This document shows positions 8,129-17,869 of a stretch of DNA of 64,000 bases, one piece after another (within the stretch, counting starts at the first letter, position 1; each line of letters begins with the position of its first letter). The stretch is from Saprospiraceae bacterium. Its GTDB lineage: Bacteria > Bacteroidota > Bacteroidia > Chitinophagales > Saprospiraceae. Both the position numbers and the translations under genes were made by a program. The notes beneath the pieces were generated by a model. It saw nothing but the letters and a program-made list of their open reading frames with translations, was not told where the DNA came from and ran no database searches. Where the stretch lies: the NCBI GenBank assembly GCA_020848695.1, contig JADLHT010000017.1, positions 62,001-126,000 on the forward strand, in the 5' to 3' direction.

Positions 8129-9396
8129 TATTCGGATTTGTATAAATTATTGTCCAATCTTCGCCACACATCATTAGTAACTTTTTCAATATCAGGAGTA
8201 TGCGTTTCAAAGTATTTTTTAAATCCATCTTTCCGATTTGTGTTGTCTTTGATTGCAAATTCTGATTGTAAGATTGTCAGCAATTCATCAGCATTGTTAT
8301 AGACCTCAGCTAATTTGTGATGAAGATAATACTCTACCTCCGGATAGTTCTTGTGATGAGGCCCGAAGATTGGCTTTATACCATACACCGCTGGTTCAAT
8401 GATGCTGTGAATTCCAATATTGGCAAACCCGCCACCGATAATTGCAAGATTGCAATAACGATAGATATGACGCAATGTTCCGACATTGTCCACAATAAGA
8501 ATTCTGTGGTTAGGATTTAATGCATCGATCTTTGAAAAGCGAATCGTGATTTCGGGTTTCCACGAGCTCAATTCCAATATCTCTGCTTCAATAATCTCAT
8601 GAGGAACAAGTATCAATTTAACCTTTGACTGAAGAATAAAATCAAGATGAGATCGTATTGCCTTTAGGTCATATTCAAGAACAGAGCCGCCGATTAAGGT
8701 AAAATGATCTTTTACAAATTCTTCAATCTTTGGAAAGAAAATGTTCTTATTTTTTTCGCGTACTATTCTATGTATCCTGGGATTGCCCAAAAAACTGGTA
8801 TGATGAATATTGAATCGATTGCGCAACAATTCTAGTGTTCTCTCCGTCTGACAATAGATATGTTCAAAAGCTTGAAAGCAATCATGGTATAACAATATCA
8901 TTGGCCTCTTGAGAAATCCACTTTTATCGGACATCCTCAATGCCAATAAATATGCTTTAATTTTTCTGGATCTTACTTCTGCCAATAAGTTGATCCAGAG
9001 ATCAGAGCGGCTGAAAATTGTAAATTCAGGTCTCAGTATGTTTAAAAACTTTCGGGCATTTGATCTTGTATCAAGGGGTAGGTACATTACATGATGATAA
9101 AGTGGACTCTCCTTTAATTCTTCATAAGCAGATGGGGAAGATAAGGTGAGCAGAACCTTATAATCAGGAAGTTTCGAGCATATTGACTGTGCTATTTCAA
9201 CCGAATCTTCGTATTCCCCCATAGAGCTGCTATGGAACCAAAACCATCGTTCTTCGGGTTTTCGAATTTTCGCTAAACGACCTAAACTTCCTCTTCTCCC
9301 ATTTATCCAAAATCCTGCTTTTTGATGAAAAAATGATAAGACCCACAAGACTCCATAGTAAAGTAAGATTCCAGTATTATATAAAAATTTCAGCAT
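8125..9396 (-). CDS. kdtA: 3-deoxy-D-manno-octulosonic acid (Kdo) transferase
   Basis: KdtA/WaaA adds Kdo from CMP-Kdo to lipid A precursors at the inner membrane. The 423-residue product has an N-terminal membrane anchor (residues 1-25), the family signature WFWFHSSSMGEYE at about 51-63, and the Kdo-transferase 'SRSDLWINLL' block. The C-terminal GT-B half has VDNVGTLRHIYRYCNLAIIGGGFANIGIHSIIEPAVYGIKPIFGPHHKNYPE, which matches the family pattern. A minus-strand TAACTTTC sits about 12 bases upstream of the start as a possible -7 box. It implies that the organism makes a Kdo-containing LPS. Confidence 0.94.
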   Translation of the reverse strand: MLKFLYNTGILLYYGVLWVLSFFHQKAGFWINGRRGSLGRLAKIRKPEERWFWFHSSSMGEYEDSVEIAQSICSKLPDYKVLLTLSSPSAYEELKESPLYHHVMYLPLDTRSNARKFLNILRPEFTIFSRSDLWINLLAEVRSRKIKAYLLALRMSDKSGFLKRPMILLYHDCFQAFEHIYCQTERTLELLRNRFNIHHTSFLGNPRIHRIVREKNKNIFFPKIEEFVKDHFTLIGGSVLEYDLKAIRSHLDFILQSKVKLILVPHEIIEAEILELSSWKPEITIRFSKIDALNPNHRILIVDNVGTLRHIYRYCNLAIIGGGFANIGIHSIIEPAVYGIKPIFGPHHKNYPEVEYYLHHKLAEVYNNADELLTILQSEFAIKDNTNRKDGFKKYFETHTPDIEKVTNDVWRRLDNNLYKSEY

Positions 9397-9509
9397 TTAA
9401 ATAGACCGAAAGTTACAATTTCTCGTGAAATACTAAGGATATCCAGCTTTATGGAAGAGGGTCTTCATTTTTTTTTCTCTAACTAGGTAAAGAATTACGA
9501 AGTACTTCG

Positions 9510-9517
9510 TACATTTG
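9510..9517 (+). promoter_or_regulatory. -7 box TACATTTG of the tricorn protease gene
   Basis: TACATTTG lies 15 bases before the ATG at 9533. It overlaps a TTG (9515) that would otherwise extend the gene by six codons, which argues that the ATG at 9533 is the true start. Confidence 0.55.
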
Positions 9518-9532
9518 ACCAAAATTAAAAAA

Positions 9533-12500
9533 ATGTCACGTATTTTTATCTTAATTGGCCTTTTAGGCTGGAGTATTATAAGTATGGCTCAAGAAGCTCG
9601 ATTGCTTAGATTTCCAAGCATTTATAATGATCAGATCTGCTTTAGTTATGCCGGCAATCTCTATCTTGTATCTGATCAAGGAGGAGTTGCTCGAAGGATA
9701 ACTTCTCATGAGGGTGTAGAGATTTTTCCTCGTTTTTCACCGGATGGAAAGCATATTGCATTTACGGGTCAATACGATGGCAATACAGAGATTTATCTTA
9801 TTCCTTCTACCGGTGGGGTTCCTCAAAGATTGAGCTATACGGCTACATTGGGTCGTGATGAGCTTTCTGATAGAATGGGTCCCAATAATATTTGTATGGG
9901 TTGGAAGGACAATGAAAATATTATCTTAAGATCAAGATGGTTAGATTTCAATGATTGGAAGGGACAACTTTATACTGTCGGAACCAAAGGAGGCTTGTTG
10001 GAGAGAATGCCTTTTCCTCAGGGTGGATTTTGTTCTTACTCTCCGGATAAAAAGAAATTGGCTTACAACAGAGTATTTAGAGAATTCAGAACCTGGAAAA
10101 GATATCGAGGAGGTCAGGCCGATGAAATTTGGATTTATGATTTTGCAACAAAGCAAACTTCCAAAATTACAGATAATGGCGCCCAGGATATTATTCCTAT
10201 GTGGATTGGAAACAAGGTGTATTACCTTTCAGACCGCGATGGAAGAATGAATCTATATGTTTATGATTTCAATACTAAACAAACAAAAAAAGTTACTGAT
10301 TTCAAAGATTTTGATTGTAAATTTCCTTCCCATAGCACAGAAGCGATTGTATTTGAGAATGGAGGATTTATTTATAAATTAAATATAAAAAATGATAAAT
10401 TTGAAAAAGTAAATATTCAGATACAGGAAGATTTTTCAGTGGGCAGAGATAAGACAATCAGCGTTAAAGATTATATCAATTCATTTACTATTTCTCCGGA
10501 CGGTAATCGTGCAGGATTTTCGGCCCGTGGAGACATTTTTACGGTTCCTGCTTCTCATGGTGCTGTTCGCAATTTAAGTAATTCCTCGAATTCTCATGAA
10601 CGAAACGTGGCCTGGTCACCGGATGGAAAGTTTATAGCATATATCTCAGACGCGACTGGTGAAGATGAGGTTTATATGAGCTCGTCGGATGGTAAAAATC
10701 CCCCTGTTCAATTAACTAAAAAATCAAATAATTATAAATATGGTTTGAGCTGGTCTCCGGATTCAAAAAAAATTGCATATAGCAATAGAAATCAAACCCT
10801 TTATTATGTGGACATTGAGACCAAGAAAGAATTTGAAGTCATTCACAACGATAATGCAGAAATTACAGACGAAGTTTGGTCACCAGATAGCAAATATCTT
10901 GCTTATACCTTTAGAAATTTTAAGCAGAACGGGAATATCAATATTTATTCACTGGAAGAAAAGAAGAATTATGTTGTGACAGAAGAATGGTTTGAATCCT
11001 ACGCCCCTTGTTTCAGTTCCAATGGTAAATATCTTTATTTTATTTCAGACAGAACTTTTAATCCGACCTATAATAATTTAGAGTGGAACCATGCTTACTT
11101 TGATCTTTCGAAAATGTATTTGATCACCTTGCGACCTGATGAAAAAAGTCCCTTCGCGCCGAAATCAGATGAAGTTAATATTAATAAATCTGAATCAAAA
11201 AAAGATACATCCAAACTAGCCAAACCAATTGATTTTAACAATATCATAGACAGAATTGCAGATATACCTACATCAAACGGTAACTTTTATGGATTAGGAT
11301 CGGTAGAAGATAAAATTTATTATTTCAGAAATTCATTAGGCCAGCCTTTTAAAATGTATATGTATGATTTAAAATCTCAAAAAGAGAATGAAATCAGCGA
11401 TAAGATTGGAAATTATGAGATATCCGCAGACCATAAAAAAATGATGGTAAGTTCTAAAGGATCTTATTATATCATAGATCTGCCTTCTTCCAAGGTCAAT
11501 CTTGAAGCTTCATTGAATCTTTCCGAATTAAAATCAATGATTAACCGGAAAGAAGAGTGGAGCCAAATTTATTTTGAATGTTGGAGACAGATGCGTGATT
11601 TCTTTTACGATCCTGGAATGCATGGTGTAGATTGGGAGAAAATGAAAAAAAATTATGCAGAGTTACTTCCTTATGTTAACACAAGACAAGATTTAAGCTA
11701 TATTATAGGTGAGATGATTGGAGAATTGAATTGTGGACACGCTTATGTTGGCGGCGGGGACTTTGTCAAAGCTGAACGGATACAAACCGGTTTGTTGGGA
11801 GCTAAACTCAGCAAACATTCGACTGGTTACTTTAAAATCGATAGAATTTATAAGGGGCAAAATTGGGAGAAAGGAGTGAGGTCGCCCCTGACAGAGATTG
11901 CATTGAACGTTAAGGAAGGTGATCTGATTACTTCTGTAAATGGTGTCAGTACAAAAGATGTTGCCAATATATATTCAATGTTGGTAGGGACGGTTGACAA
12001 ACAGGTTAGTTTAGGAATTAGTACGAATGCAAATGGTTCTGATTCCAAAGAAGTGGTGGTTATACCAATCCAAGATGAACAAAAATTACTCTATCTGAAT
12101 TGGGTTCAAAAGAACGTAGATAAAGTTTCAAAAGCTACCAATGGCAGAGTTGGGTATGTACATATTCCGAATATGGGTTCAGATGGGCTGAATGAATTTG
12201 TAAAATACTTTTATTCCCAACTTGAAAAAGAAGCAATCATAATTGACGACAGAGGTAACGGCGGAGGAAATGTATCGCCACATATCATTGAGAGATTAAG
12301 AAGAGAACCGGTTCAGGTTACTAAAATGAGAAACAGTACTCCTCGATTTGAGCCACTTGAAGAAATAATTGGACCTAAGCTTGCGCTGATTGATGAATAC
12401 TCAGCTAGCGACGGAGATATTTTTGCATATCGTTTCAGAAAGTATAAATTGGGAACCATTATTGGCAAAAGAAGCTGGGGAGGTGTTGTAGGGATTAGAG

Positions 12501-12745
12501 GAAGTCTTCCAATTGTTGATGGTGGTTTTCTCAATAGACCAGAATTTGCTCGATATGATGTTGATGGAAAGAAATGGGAAATTGAAGGTCATGGTGTAGA
12601 TCCCGATATAGTTGTCGATAATGATCCCGCAAAAGAATTTATGGGAGAAGATCAACAATTGGATAAAGCTATTGAAGTAATTTTAAGTCAGATGTCCAAT
12701 AAGTCTTTCAAAGAACCGCAACCTCCTGCTTTTCCAAAAAAGTAG
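9533..12745 (+). CDS. Tricorn-type protease (PD40 propeller, PDZ, S41 serine peptidase)
   Basis: Tricorn-family proteins are large serine peptidases that trim oligopeptides; bacterial homologues with signal peptides act outside the cytoplasm. The 1070-residue product has a signal peptide (residues 1-20, ending SMAQ) and repeated PD40/WD40-like blades such as FSPDGKHIAFTG, WSPDGKFIAYIS, WSPDSKKIAYSN and WSPDSKYLAYTF. A tricorn C1 segment (about 670-760) carries the GELNCGHAY motif with His736, and a PDZ-like domain (about 770-860) follows. The S41-like core has IDEYSASDGD with the presumed nucleophile Ser959. The catalytic pair is placed as in archaeal tricorn (His746, Ser965 by family knowledge). 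It is likely periplasmic. Confidence 0.93.
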   Translation: MSRIFILIGLLGWSIISMAQEARLLRFPSIYNDQICFSYAGNLYLVSDQGGVARRITSHEGVEIFPRFSPDGKHIAFTGQYDGNTEIYLIPSTGGVPQRLSYTATLGRDELSDRMGPNNICMGWKDNENIILRSRWLDFNDWKGQLYTVGTKGGLLERMPFPQGGFCSYSPDKKKLAYNRVFREFRTWKRYRGGQADEIWIYDFATKQTSKITDNGAQDIIPMWIGNKVYYLSDRDGRMNLYVYDFNTKQTKKVTDFKDFDCKFPSHSTEAIVFENGGFIYKLNIKNDKFEKVNIQIQEDFSVGRDKTISVKDYINSFTISPDGNRAGFSARGDIFTVPASHGAVRNLSNSSNSHERNVAWSPDGKFIAYISDATGEDEVYMSSSDGKNPPVQLTKKSNNYKYGLSWSPDSKKIAYSNRNQTLYYVDIETKKEFEVIHNDNAEITDEVWSPDSKYLAYTFRNFKQNGNINIYSLEEKKNYVVTEEWFESYAPCFSSNGKYLYFISDRTFNPTYNNLEWNHAYFDLSKMYLITLRPDEKSPFAPKSDEVNINKSESKKDTSKLAKPIDFNNIIDRIADIPTSNGNFYGLGSVEDKIYYFRNSLGQPFKMYMYDLKSQKENEISDKIGNYEISADHKKMMVSSKGSYYIIDLPSSKVNLEASLNLSELKSMINRKEEWSQIYFECWRQMRDFFYDPGMHGVDWEKMKKNYAELLPYVNTRQDLSYIIGEMIGELNCGHAYVGGGDFVKAERIQTGLLGAKLSKHSTGYFKIDRIYKGQNWEKGVRSPLTEIALNVKEGDLITSVNGVSTKDVANIYSMLVGTVDKQVSLGISTNANGSDSKEVVVIPIQDEQKLLYLNWVQKNVDKVSKATNGRVGYVHIPNMGSDGLNEFVKYFYSQLEKEAIIIDDRGNGGGNVSPHIIERLRREPVQVTKMRNSTPRFEPLEEIIGPKLALIDEYSASDGDIFAYRFRKYKLGTIIGKRSWGGVVGIRGSLPIVDGGFLNRPEFARYDVDGKKWEIEGHGVDPDIVVDNDPAKEFMGEDQQLDKAIEVILSQMSNKSFKEPQPPAFPKK

Positions 12746-12851
12746 GTGTTGAAAAATTCATATTGGTCTAGTATTATTGGGAATTGATCGAATTCAGAAG
12801 ATTGATTTGGAGTCGTATATTCATTTTTGCATTTTATTTTAATCGTAATTC

Positions 12852-15335
12852 ATGAAGCAATTTATAAGTATAATATTTCTATTAGTGTATTCGGCAACTT
12901 TTACCCATGCGCAGATGGGCGGTTTTCAGCCTAAACCAACTGTGGGTACCGGTAAATTGGAAGGGCTTATTGTAGATTCATTAACAAAGGAACCTGTAGC
13001 ATTTGCCAGTGTTGTGTTAAGAGAAGCTTTGGAACACAAAGAAGTGGATGGAGTACTTACGGATGATAAAGGCAATTTTAGATTTAAAGAACTTAAAAAT
13101 GCTCGATATGAATTGGTAATCAACTTCATTGGTTATAAAACAAAAATTATCGGGCCTTTTAAAATTAATAAAGATATTCAGGAACATAATTTAGGTTCTG
13201 TTCTTCTGTTTGAAGAGATAAAACAACTTGAAGGCGTTACCATAACCGGGCAAAAAGATATCATTGAAAATAAAATTGATAGACTTGTTTACAATACTGA
13301 AAGGGATGTAACATCCCGCGGAGGAACTGCAGAAGATGTGCTGCGGCGCACACCCATGCTAACAGTAGATCTGGAAGGGAATGTTTCGTTAAGAGGAAGC
13401 AATAATATTCGAATGCTTATCAATGGCAAACCATCAAGTCTCATGGCGAACTCTATTAAAGATGCTGTTAAAATGATTCCTGCAGATGTTATCCAAAAAG
13501 TTGAAGTAATTACCCAACCCGGAGCCAAATATGATGCTGAAGGAACAGCCGGAATCATTAATATTGTAACAAAGACTAAAAAGATAACTGGTAAGTCAGG
13601 TTCTTATCAGATCAGTGGAGGGACAAGGTCTTCTTTTGCTGGTGCTAATTTAAGTTTTAGACAGGGAAATATAGGATACACAGCAAATTTGGGAGGATTC
13701 ATGTGGAGAGGATTTAGCAAGAGCGAAAACAATCGATTCAATATCATCAATGCCGAAAAATTGATTATTGATCAAACAGGGACAGCTCACAATATCGGGG
13801 GTGGATTGTATTTGCAATCAGGAGTTGATTATGACATATCGGATCATCACAATATTAATTTCGGATTGCGTGTTCCTGTGAATTTATTTTCAAATACTAA
13901 CAGGATAACGACCTATTCAGGTATAGATCCCAATCCAGTCGATTATGATTTTAGAAGGGAAGGAGATATCCTCAGTAGGACTTTAGGTACTGATATTAAT
14001 GCGGAGTACAAAAGAACTTATGGGAAAGATAGTGAAAAGGAATTTTCATTTTCCGCACAGTATTCAATCAATAATAATTTAACCAACTATGATATAGAAC
14101 AGTATAATGAGGTAAGTGCCCTTTCCTATGCAGAACGAGGTCCAAACTCAAGTTATAATAAAGAGACTACTCTTGCTGCAGATTACCTTCATCCTTTAAG
14201 TAAAAATATAAATTTAGAACTTGGAGCTAAAGGTATTTTTAGAAATGTAACAAGTGATATTTATTATGATACACTTTCATTTGCCACTGATTCCTATTTA
14301 AGGGATGAAAGGCGAAATAATTATCTAAATTATAATCAGAATGTTGCAGCAGGATACGGCCAGATTACTTTTCCAATTTATAAAAAACTTACGGGTAGGG
14401 TAGGATTAAGATTTGAAGAAACATTTATAAAGGCCAATATTCAGAACGAACCCTCATTTTCAAATATTTATGACACCTGGGTACCATCTGGATTAATTTC
14501 ATATAATTTTAAAAACAATTGGAATGCCAAAGGATCTTATTCTCGTCGAATACAAAGACCTAGTATGAGTTATTTAAATCCTTATGTAAATTACAATGAC
14601 CCAACCAATATATCATATGGCAATCCAAATTTATCACCAGAATTGACAGAGAGTATGGAAATTCAGGGTGGATATTCTAAAAATATGAACAACGTTAATG
14701 TAGTTTTATATCATCGCATCACTTCAGACTTAATAGATAATTACCGTTTTGTTGATAGCAACGGAATTACAAATTCAACTTACAATAATCTATCCTCATC
14801 TTATTCAAGTGGAGCAAGTATTAATGGAGGGATTTTTAAATTGGGTAAGATTATTGTGAATTCTTCCATCAATCTGTTTTATCAAAAAATAAAGAGTGAA
14901 AGATTCAAGGATGTTAAGAATGATGCTTTTAATTATACAATTAATGGTTTTGCGATGTATTATCTCAGCAGTAACTGGAGTGTAACCTTATTTACCTTAT
15001 ATAATTCACCGAGATTGACTACTCAGGGAAAACAAGGGACCTGGTATGTGTATTCTCTAGGGGCGCGAAAAGAAATTTTAAAGAAGAAAGGAGCATTCAG
15101 CTTTGGAATCGACAATCCGTTTGAAACGTGGATGCCAATTAATTCCGAGTTTAATTCTTCGGAATTTTCTTTTACCAGTAAAAATCTTTTTGAAGCAAGA
15201 GGAATCAGAGTTGGATTTGAATATCGTTTTGGACAAATGGATTTCGGACAACAGCAGACGAAAAAGAAAAAAGGATTTCAAAATGATGACCTTAAGCAAG
15301 ATGAGAATAATTCAGGAGGCGGAACTGGGAGATAA
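12852..15335 (+). CDS. TonB-dependent receptor-like outer membrane beta-barrel protein
   Basis: The 827-residue product has a signal peptide (MKQFISIIFLLVYSATFTHAQ), then a carboxypeptidase-regulatory-like Ig domain (about 36-110: GLIVDSLTKEPVAFASVVL...DDKGNFRFKEL). A plug-like domain follows (about 140-240: VLRRTPMLTVDLEGNVSLRGSNNIRMLINGKP and PGAKYDAEGTAGIINIVTK), and then about 560 residues of alternating strands forming a barrel. This architecture matches the outer-membrane-beta-barrel (OMP_b-brl_3) group of TonB-dependent receptors in Bacteroidota. No SusD-like partner is adjacent, so the ligand is unknown. A Gln/Lys/Asn/Gly-rich tail follows the last strand, which is unusual because barrels normally end in an aromatic residue. 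Confidence 0.9.
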   Translation: MKQFISIIFLLVYSATFTHAQMGGFQPKPTVGTGKLEGLIVDSLTKEPVAFASVVLREALEHKEVDGVLTDDKGNFRFKELKNARYELVINFIGYKTKIIGPFKINKDIQEHNLGSVLLFEEIKQLEGVTITGQKDIIENKIDRLVYNTERDVTSRGGTAEDVLRRTPMLTVDLEGNVSLRGSNNIRMLINGKPSSLMANSIKDAVKMIPADVIQKVEVITQPGAKYDAEGTAGIINIVTKTKKITGKSGSYQISGGTRSSFAGANLSFRQGNIGYTANLGGFMWRGFSKSENNRFNIINAEKLIIDQTGTAHNIGGGLYLQSGVDYDISDHHNINFGLRVPVNLFSNTNRITTYSGIDPNPVDYDFRREGDILSRTLGTDINAEYKRTYGKDSEKEFSFSAQYSINNNLTNYDIEQYNEVSALSYAERGPNSSYNKETTLAADYLHPLSKNINLELGAKGIFRNVTSDIYYDTLSFATDSYLRDERRNNYLNYNQNVAAGYGQITFPIYKKLTGRVGLRFEETFIKANIQNEPSFSNIYDTWVPSGLISYNFKNNWNAKGSYSRRIQRPSMSYLNPYVNYNDPTNISYGNPNLSPELTESMEIQGGYSKNMNNVNVVLYHRITSDLIDNYRFVDSNGITNSTYNNLSSSYSSGASINGGIFKLGKIIVNSSINLFYQKIKSERFKDVKNDAFNYTINGFAMYYLSSNWSVTLFTLYNSPRLTTQGKQGTWYVYSLGARKEILKKKGAFSFGIDNPFETWMPINSEFNSSEFSFTSKNLFEARGIRVGFEYRFGQMDFGQQQTKKKKGFQNDDLKQDENNSGGGTGR

Positions 15336-15425
15336 CTTTTTACGAGATAGACTCTGTTTGAACTAAGTCTTAAGTAAAATATTATTTTGAACAAGTTATT
15401 AATAAGATTTAATTATCCAATTCAA

Positions 15426-16082
15426 TTATAAGCACTCAGCAATTACATCTAAGTTGCCTTTAACGATCTGGTTAATCTCAACTTTGATTTGAGCGTTGAG
15501 TGGAAGGTAGAGATCTACTCTTGAGCCGAACTTAATAAATCCCATGTCATCTCCTTGTTGAGCAGAATCGCTTACCTTGGAATAGCAACATATTCTTTTT
15601 GCAAGTGCCCCAGCGATCTGTCGCATAAGAATTTCTGTACCGTCACTTCTTTTGATTACTACAGTTGTTCTTTCATTTTCGGTTGACGATTTCGGATGCC
15701 AGGCAACAAGATATTTTCCGTGATGATACTTTGAATAGCTTATTGTGCCGGAGCAGGGATATCGATTGACGTGAACATTGAGTGGATTCATAAATACAGA
15801 AACTTGTAATCTTTCATCTTTAAAATATTCAGATTCAAAAGTTTTTTCAATAACTACAACTTTGCCATCTGCAGGACAGTATATCAACTGATCATTTGGT
15901 TGCGCAATGGGTCTTGGGGGGTTTCTGAAAAAATTAAAAATTAAAAATACAATTATACCTAATAGAATTGCGATGGGCCATAATAAAAAATGAGAAAAAA
16001 AACTTAAGAATCCAATGACGATAATGTAAAAGAGACTAATTAAAGTCATCCAAAATTTTCCTTCGTGATGAAACCTGATCAT
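15426..16082 (-). CDS. psd: Phosphatidylserine decarboxylase family protein
   Basis: The enzyme converts phosphatidylserine to phosphatidylethanolamine at the inner membrane. The 218-residue proenzyme has two hydrophobic stretches at about 12-50 and the family blocks FFRNPPR, CPADGKVV, VSVFMNPLNVHVNRYPCSG and NERTTVVI. The self-cleavage site lies in GFIKFGSR (Gly186-Ser187), which would give the pyruvoyl cofactor. The length fits the short archaeal/Bacteroidota-type subfamily rather than the ~320-residue E. coli form. Its start overlaps the end of cdsA by four bases, so the two are translationally coupled and act in one phospholipid pathway. Confidence 0.93.
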   Translation of the reverse strand: MIRFHHEGKFWMTLISLFYIIVIGFLSFFSHFLLWPIAILLGIIVFLIFNFFRNPPRPIAQPNDQLIYCPADGKVVVIEKTFESEYFKDERLQVSVFMNPLNVHVNRYPCSGTISYSKYHHGKYLVAWHPKSSTENERTTVVIKRSDGTEILMRQIAGALAKRICCYSKVSDSAQQGDDMGFIKFGSRVDLYLPLNAQIKVEINQIVKGNLDVIAECL

Positions 16083-16897
16083 AAATAATAATTAAATAAA
16101 TAATTTAAAAAAATACCAACCGGTAATACAAAATAGAAGCTATCAAAGCGATCTAAAAATCCACCATGACCAGGCAATAATTTACCTGAGTCTTTAATCT
16201 GTACGCTTCTTTTCAAGCTGCTTTCGAAAAGATCACCTAAGGATCCTGCAATAACTACAAATAAACCAATTAGGATTGAATAAACTAAGTTTATTTCCAA
16301 TTCAAATGATTCATTACAGATAATAAAAGCGATGACCCCAAAAGTCAGTCCGGTTAAAGACCCTTCAATTGTTTTTTTAGGCGAAATTTTGGGAGCTAAA
16401 GGTTTTTTTCCATAAAGTTTTCCACCAAAATAGGCCATTGAATCGTTGGCCCAATTGATGATAATAAAACTTAAGAGTATAAATTTATTTCTTTCAAAAT
16501 TTTCTATTAGAAAATAAATTCCGGCAAGACTAGGAAGAATAATATAAAGAATTCCTGATATAACATTTGTAAATACTTTTGTTGATTGATTTTTAGTAAT
16601 TGTAAAAATGTATAAGACAATCTGTGCAATACTAGCCAGGCAGAAAGCTATAATGATGAATTCGAACTTATTGAGTTCTGAGAAGTCTGTCAATACTATT
16701 CCAATAGCGAGAAGAAAAATAGAAATAATTAGAAAGGTACTCTTGCTGCTTCTATGAGTAAGAAAATGTTCTTTCCATTCCATACAACTTAATATTGCAA
16801 CAAGTGTAAGTAATGCAACAGCAGAAATTTTATGAATCAAGAGTGAAGAAATCATAATTATTCCTAAAGTTAAACCGGTAATAATCCGTTTGCTCAT
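16079..16897 (-). CDS. cdsA: Phosphatidate cytidylyltransferase
   Basis: CdsA makes CDP-diacylglycerol, the branch-point precursor for phosphatidylserine and phosphatidylglycerol. The 272-residue product is almost wholly hydrophobic (about eight membrane segments) and carries the C-terminal CDP-alcohol signature: SSLKRSVQIKDSGKLLPGHGGFLDRFDS, i.e. S-x3-R-x3-KD-x6-PGHGG-x2-DR-x-D. An upstream TTG (16900) could add one residue; the ATG at 16897 is used. A -7 box TATCTTTG lies on the minus strand just upstream, so the leader would be very short. Together with psd it forms a two-gene operon for phosphatidylethanolamine synthesis; the phosphatidylserine synthase gene is not in this window. Confidence 0.95.
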   Translation of the reverse strand: MSKRIITGLTLGIIMISSLLIHKISAVALLTLVAILSCMEWKEHFLTHRSSKSTFLIISIFLLAIGIVLTDFSELNKFEFIIIAFCLASIAQIVLYIFTITKNQSTKVFTNVISGILYIILPSLAGIYFLIENFERNKFILLSFIIINWANDSMAYFGGKLYGKKPLAPKISPKKTIEGSLTGLTFGVIAFIICNESFELEINLVYSILIGLFVVIAGSLGDLFESSLKRSVQIKDSGKLLPGHGGFLDRFDSFYFVLPVGIFLNYLFNYYL

Positions 16898-16904
16898 CAA
16901 GCCT

Positions 16905-16912
16905 CAAAGATA
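16905..16912 (-). promoter_or_regulatory. -7 box TATCTTTG of cdsA-psd
   Basis: On the minus strand TATCTTTG matches TAnnTTTG exactly and ends eight bases before the cdsA ATG, so the 5' leader would be only a few bases long. No clear -33 box was found. Confidence 0.5.
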
Positions 16913-16993
16913 AAAATTTTCAACTTTAAACTATAAAATGGACTTATCGTTAATTGAAATCTAATTTTGTAAATTAAAGTTGAAATGTAGTAC

Positions 16994-17869
16994 TTAGAAA
17001 TACTTTTCTTTGAACGATATATTTTTTGATATCCAATAAATAACAGGTATGCTAATTATACTAGGAATTATTAATAGAGTCCAATTTGAATTTAAGGTCT
17101 GATCTTGTTCCATGGCATCAACACCCATCCAATAAACCATCAATATTTGAAAAGCATTAAATAAAAGATGCAAGAGAACCGGATAAAACAAACTATTTGT
17201 TTTTAAATAGCAATAACCTAGAATTATGCCCAGTCCAAATCTAGGAAGAAATCCCTGGAATTGCATATGGATTCCTGAAAATATAATTGCTGTAACCATT
17301 AATCCAATCCAAGGATGATTAAAAAATCGTATCAATTGATTTTGTACTATTCCTCTGAAAATCCATTCTTCGCCAATAGCAGGTATAATGGCAATGATAA
17401 TCAATCGGATCATCAAATCAGAAATTCCATCCATTTGTAAAAACTGTTTAATCAGATCTTCCAGTTCTTTTTCCCGTCCATTAAGAAACTCTGAAAGTGG
17501 AATTTTCAAATTAACGATCGTAAGCAGATTTATTATTGGTAAAGAAACAATTAACAACAACAAGCTATAAAAAACTTGGTTATAATCAATCTTAAAAGCT
17601 CCCAAATATACTTTTATGCTATTTCTCGTTTTACTCAAAATAAAAGCGGGGAGAATCAAACCAAATACATGACTGAGCAGTTGAATAAGCAACATAGCAT
17701 CACCGGAATATTGTTCCATGATGTTTACTCTTTTAGTAAGAATTGATTCTATCCCATGACTTGCAAGCATTCCGAGGGACAAAAGGAGAAAAAACAATCC
17801 TAGTCCCATAAAAATATAAAGTAAAAGAAAAACTAAATTTAACAGTGCATCTTTGCGTTGTGAATCCAT
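16994..17869 (-). CDS. CPBP-family intramembrane metalloprotease
   Basis: CPBP (CAAX protease and bacteriocin-processing, Rce1-like) proteins are membrane glutamate/metal-dependent endopeptidases. The 291-residue product is polytopic, with the three family motifs visible: EEWIFRG with Glu167, Glu168 and Arg172; FSGIHMQ with His201; and HLLFNAF with His234 and Asn238. The substrate is unknown; neighbours give no hint. Its 5' end overlaps the start region of the divergent pdxJ gene (GTG candidates at 17845 and 17860), so the first codons of both genes may share DNA. An internal Met at residue 21 is possible but would remove most of the first membrane segment. Confidence 0.9.
   Translation of the reverse strand: MDSQRKDALLNLVFLLLYIFMGLGLFFLLLSLGMLASHGIESILTKRVNIMEQYSGDAMLLIQLLSHVFGLILPAFILSKTRNSIKVYLGAFKIDYNQVFYSLLLLIVSLPIINLLTIVNLKIPLSEFLNGREKELEDLIKQFLQMDGISDLMIRLIIIAIIPAIGEEWIFRGIVQNQLIRFFNHPWIGLMVTAIIFSGIHMQFQGFLPRFGLGIILGYCYLKTNSLFYPVLLHLLFNAFQILMVYWMGVDAMEQDQTLNSNWTLLIIPSIISIPVIYWISKNISFKEKYF

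Noticed and set aside
9515..9532. Upstream TTG extension of the tricorn gene
   Set aside because: The TTG lies inside the -7 box TACATTTG, so it cannot be translated from that promoter; the ATG at 9533 starts the signal peptide.
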